From an uncultured Gemmatimonadota bacterium (GTDB lineage Bacteria; Gemmatimonadota; Gemmatimonadetes; Gemmatimonadales; GWC2-71-9), in contig CAJVYZ010000159.1 of the NCBI GenBank assembly GCA_913009915.1, positions 1 to 6,662 on the forward strand: 6,662 bases of DNA, given 5' to 3'. Below are positions 6,164 through 6,662 of the stretch, piece after piece. Below the pieces are notes generated by a model. It was not told the DNA's origin. It was given only the letters and a program-made list of their open reading frames with translations, and searched no databases. Position 1 is the first letter of the stretch, and every line of letters starts with the position of its first letter. Position numbers and translations under genes: made by a program.

Positions 6164-6662
6164 GTCATTCACCCACTCCCAAACATTGCCGTGCATATCA
6201 TACAGGCCAAAACCATTCGGCTGATACGAGCCGACCGAGGCTGTTTGCTTACCAACGCCATCGCTGCATTTTGTATTCCTCCAACTATAACCGGCGCTTT
6301 GGTCAGCGTGATTGCCATACTTGCACAACTCGGCGTCATTATCGCCAAAGGAGTATTTTGTCTTGGCGTTGCCGCTCTTATCACCACGCGCCGCATATTC
6401 CCACTCCGCCTCCCGCGGCAGACGCCAGGTCTGACCGGTTTTGGCGGAGAGCCAGCGGCCATAGGCGACAGCATCGCGCCACGAAACATCAAGCACCGGC
6501 CTGTTGCCGCGCCCCCAGCCATGATCTTTAGCTTTGCGCGGCGCAAGGCCAGTAATTTTTTGCCAGTCCCGGTCATATTGCGCCGCATCCCATTGCACAA
6601 ATGTTGTCTCATATTTGCTTAGGTAAAACGAGCTCACCGTCACCGGATGCACCGGCCGTTCA
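6164..6662 (-). pseudogene. Formylglycine-generating-enzyme (SUMF1/FGE-sulfatase) domain fragment
   Basis: The minus strand encodes about 166 residues open at both ends. It enters from the right edge with ERPVHPVTVSSFYLSKYETT, the usual start of the FGE-sulfatase domain. It continues through NRPVLDVSWRDAVAYGRWLS and GQTWRLPREAEWEYAARG to NGFGLYDMHGNVWEWVND, all strong family motifs. After WVND (bases 6164-6166) the similarity stops, and the frame continues only as antisense of the neighbouring gene. The C-terminal half, where true FGE has its catalytic cysteine pair, is missing. Members include sulfatase-activating FGE, ergothioneine/ovothiol synthesis enzymes and many uncharacterised envelope or kinase-linked proteins, so the substrate is unknown. 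GC falls to about 49% (hand count of 6181-6360), against 62-67% in two 60-base lines of the gene to the left. This points to a different source genome or locus. Confidence 0.85.

Overview
This is a high-GC, Gram-negative-type bacterial contig: four proteins carry secretion or lipoprotein signals and a housekeeping enolase-ftsB pair is present. The lineage cannot be fixed from the sequence. Degenerate heptamer/octamer tandem repeats between genes and very small secreted lipoproteins made me think of Gemmatimonadota or a similar uncultured environmental phylum, but that is a weak inference. Both ends carry features that look like assembly artefacts rather than biology.

Layout, left to right. 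Positions 1-86 are unassigned sequence ending in 12 T. Positions 87-144 are the full 58-base Illumina TruSeq/P5 universal adapter. Native sequence starts at 145, inside enolase (eno), which has lost about its first 42 residues. The enolase stop overlaps the start of ftsB by ATGA. An 11-unit heptamer array follows, then an elongator-type tRNA-Met(CAT). Next comes a repeat-rich, roughly mirror-symmetric stretch, and then a small zinc-ribbon-like protein gene. That gene converges on a 70-residue lipoprotein gene (minus strand) whose product carries a duplicated EEHQGSDS motif. A 329-bp spacer with several dyads and a promoter candidate leads to a second lipoprotein gene (158 aa). This converges on a large minus-strand gene for a secreted M49 (dipeptidyl-peptidase III-like) zinc peptidase with a five-residue HEVAH motif. 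The peptidase gene is divergent from a gene for a small secreted protein of unknown function. A second copy of the heptamer family, in the opposite orientation, and a hairpin precede a hypothetical gene ending at 6152.

From about 6160 to the right edge the base composition falls to about 50% GC. This stretch encodes, on the minus strand, the first half of a formylglycine-generating-enzyme/SUMF1-type domain that stops abruptly at the junction. A chimeric join or a recombination scar is likely.

Functionally, eno-ftsB-tRNA is a housekeeping block. The rest is a loose set of envelope or secreted proteins with no visible shared pathway. I found no defence, mobile, biosynthetic or CRISPR system, and no convincing new system. 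The most interesting native signals are the dispersed heptamer family, the mirror-symmetric octamer element, the repeat lipoprotein and the pentapeptide-motif M49 lipoprotein.
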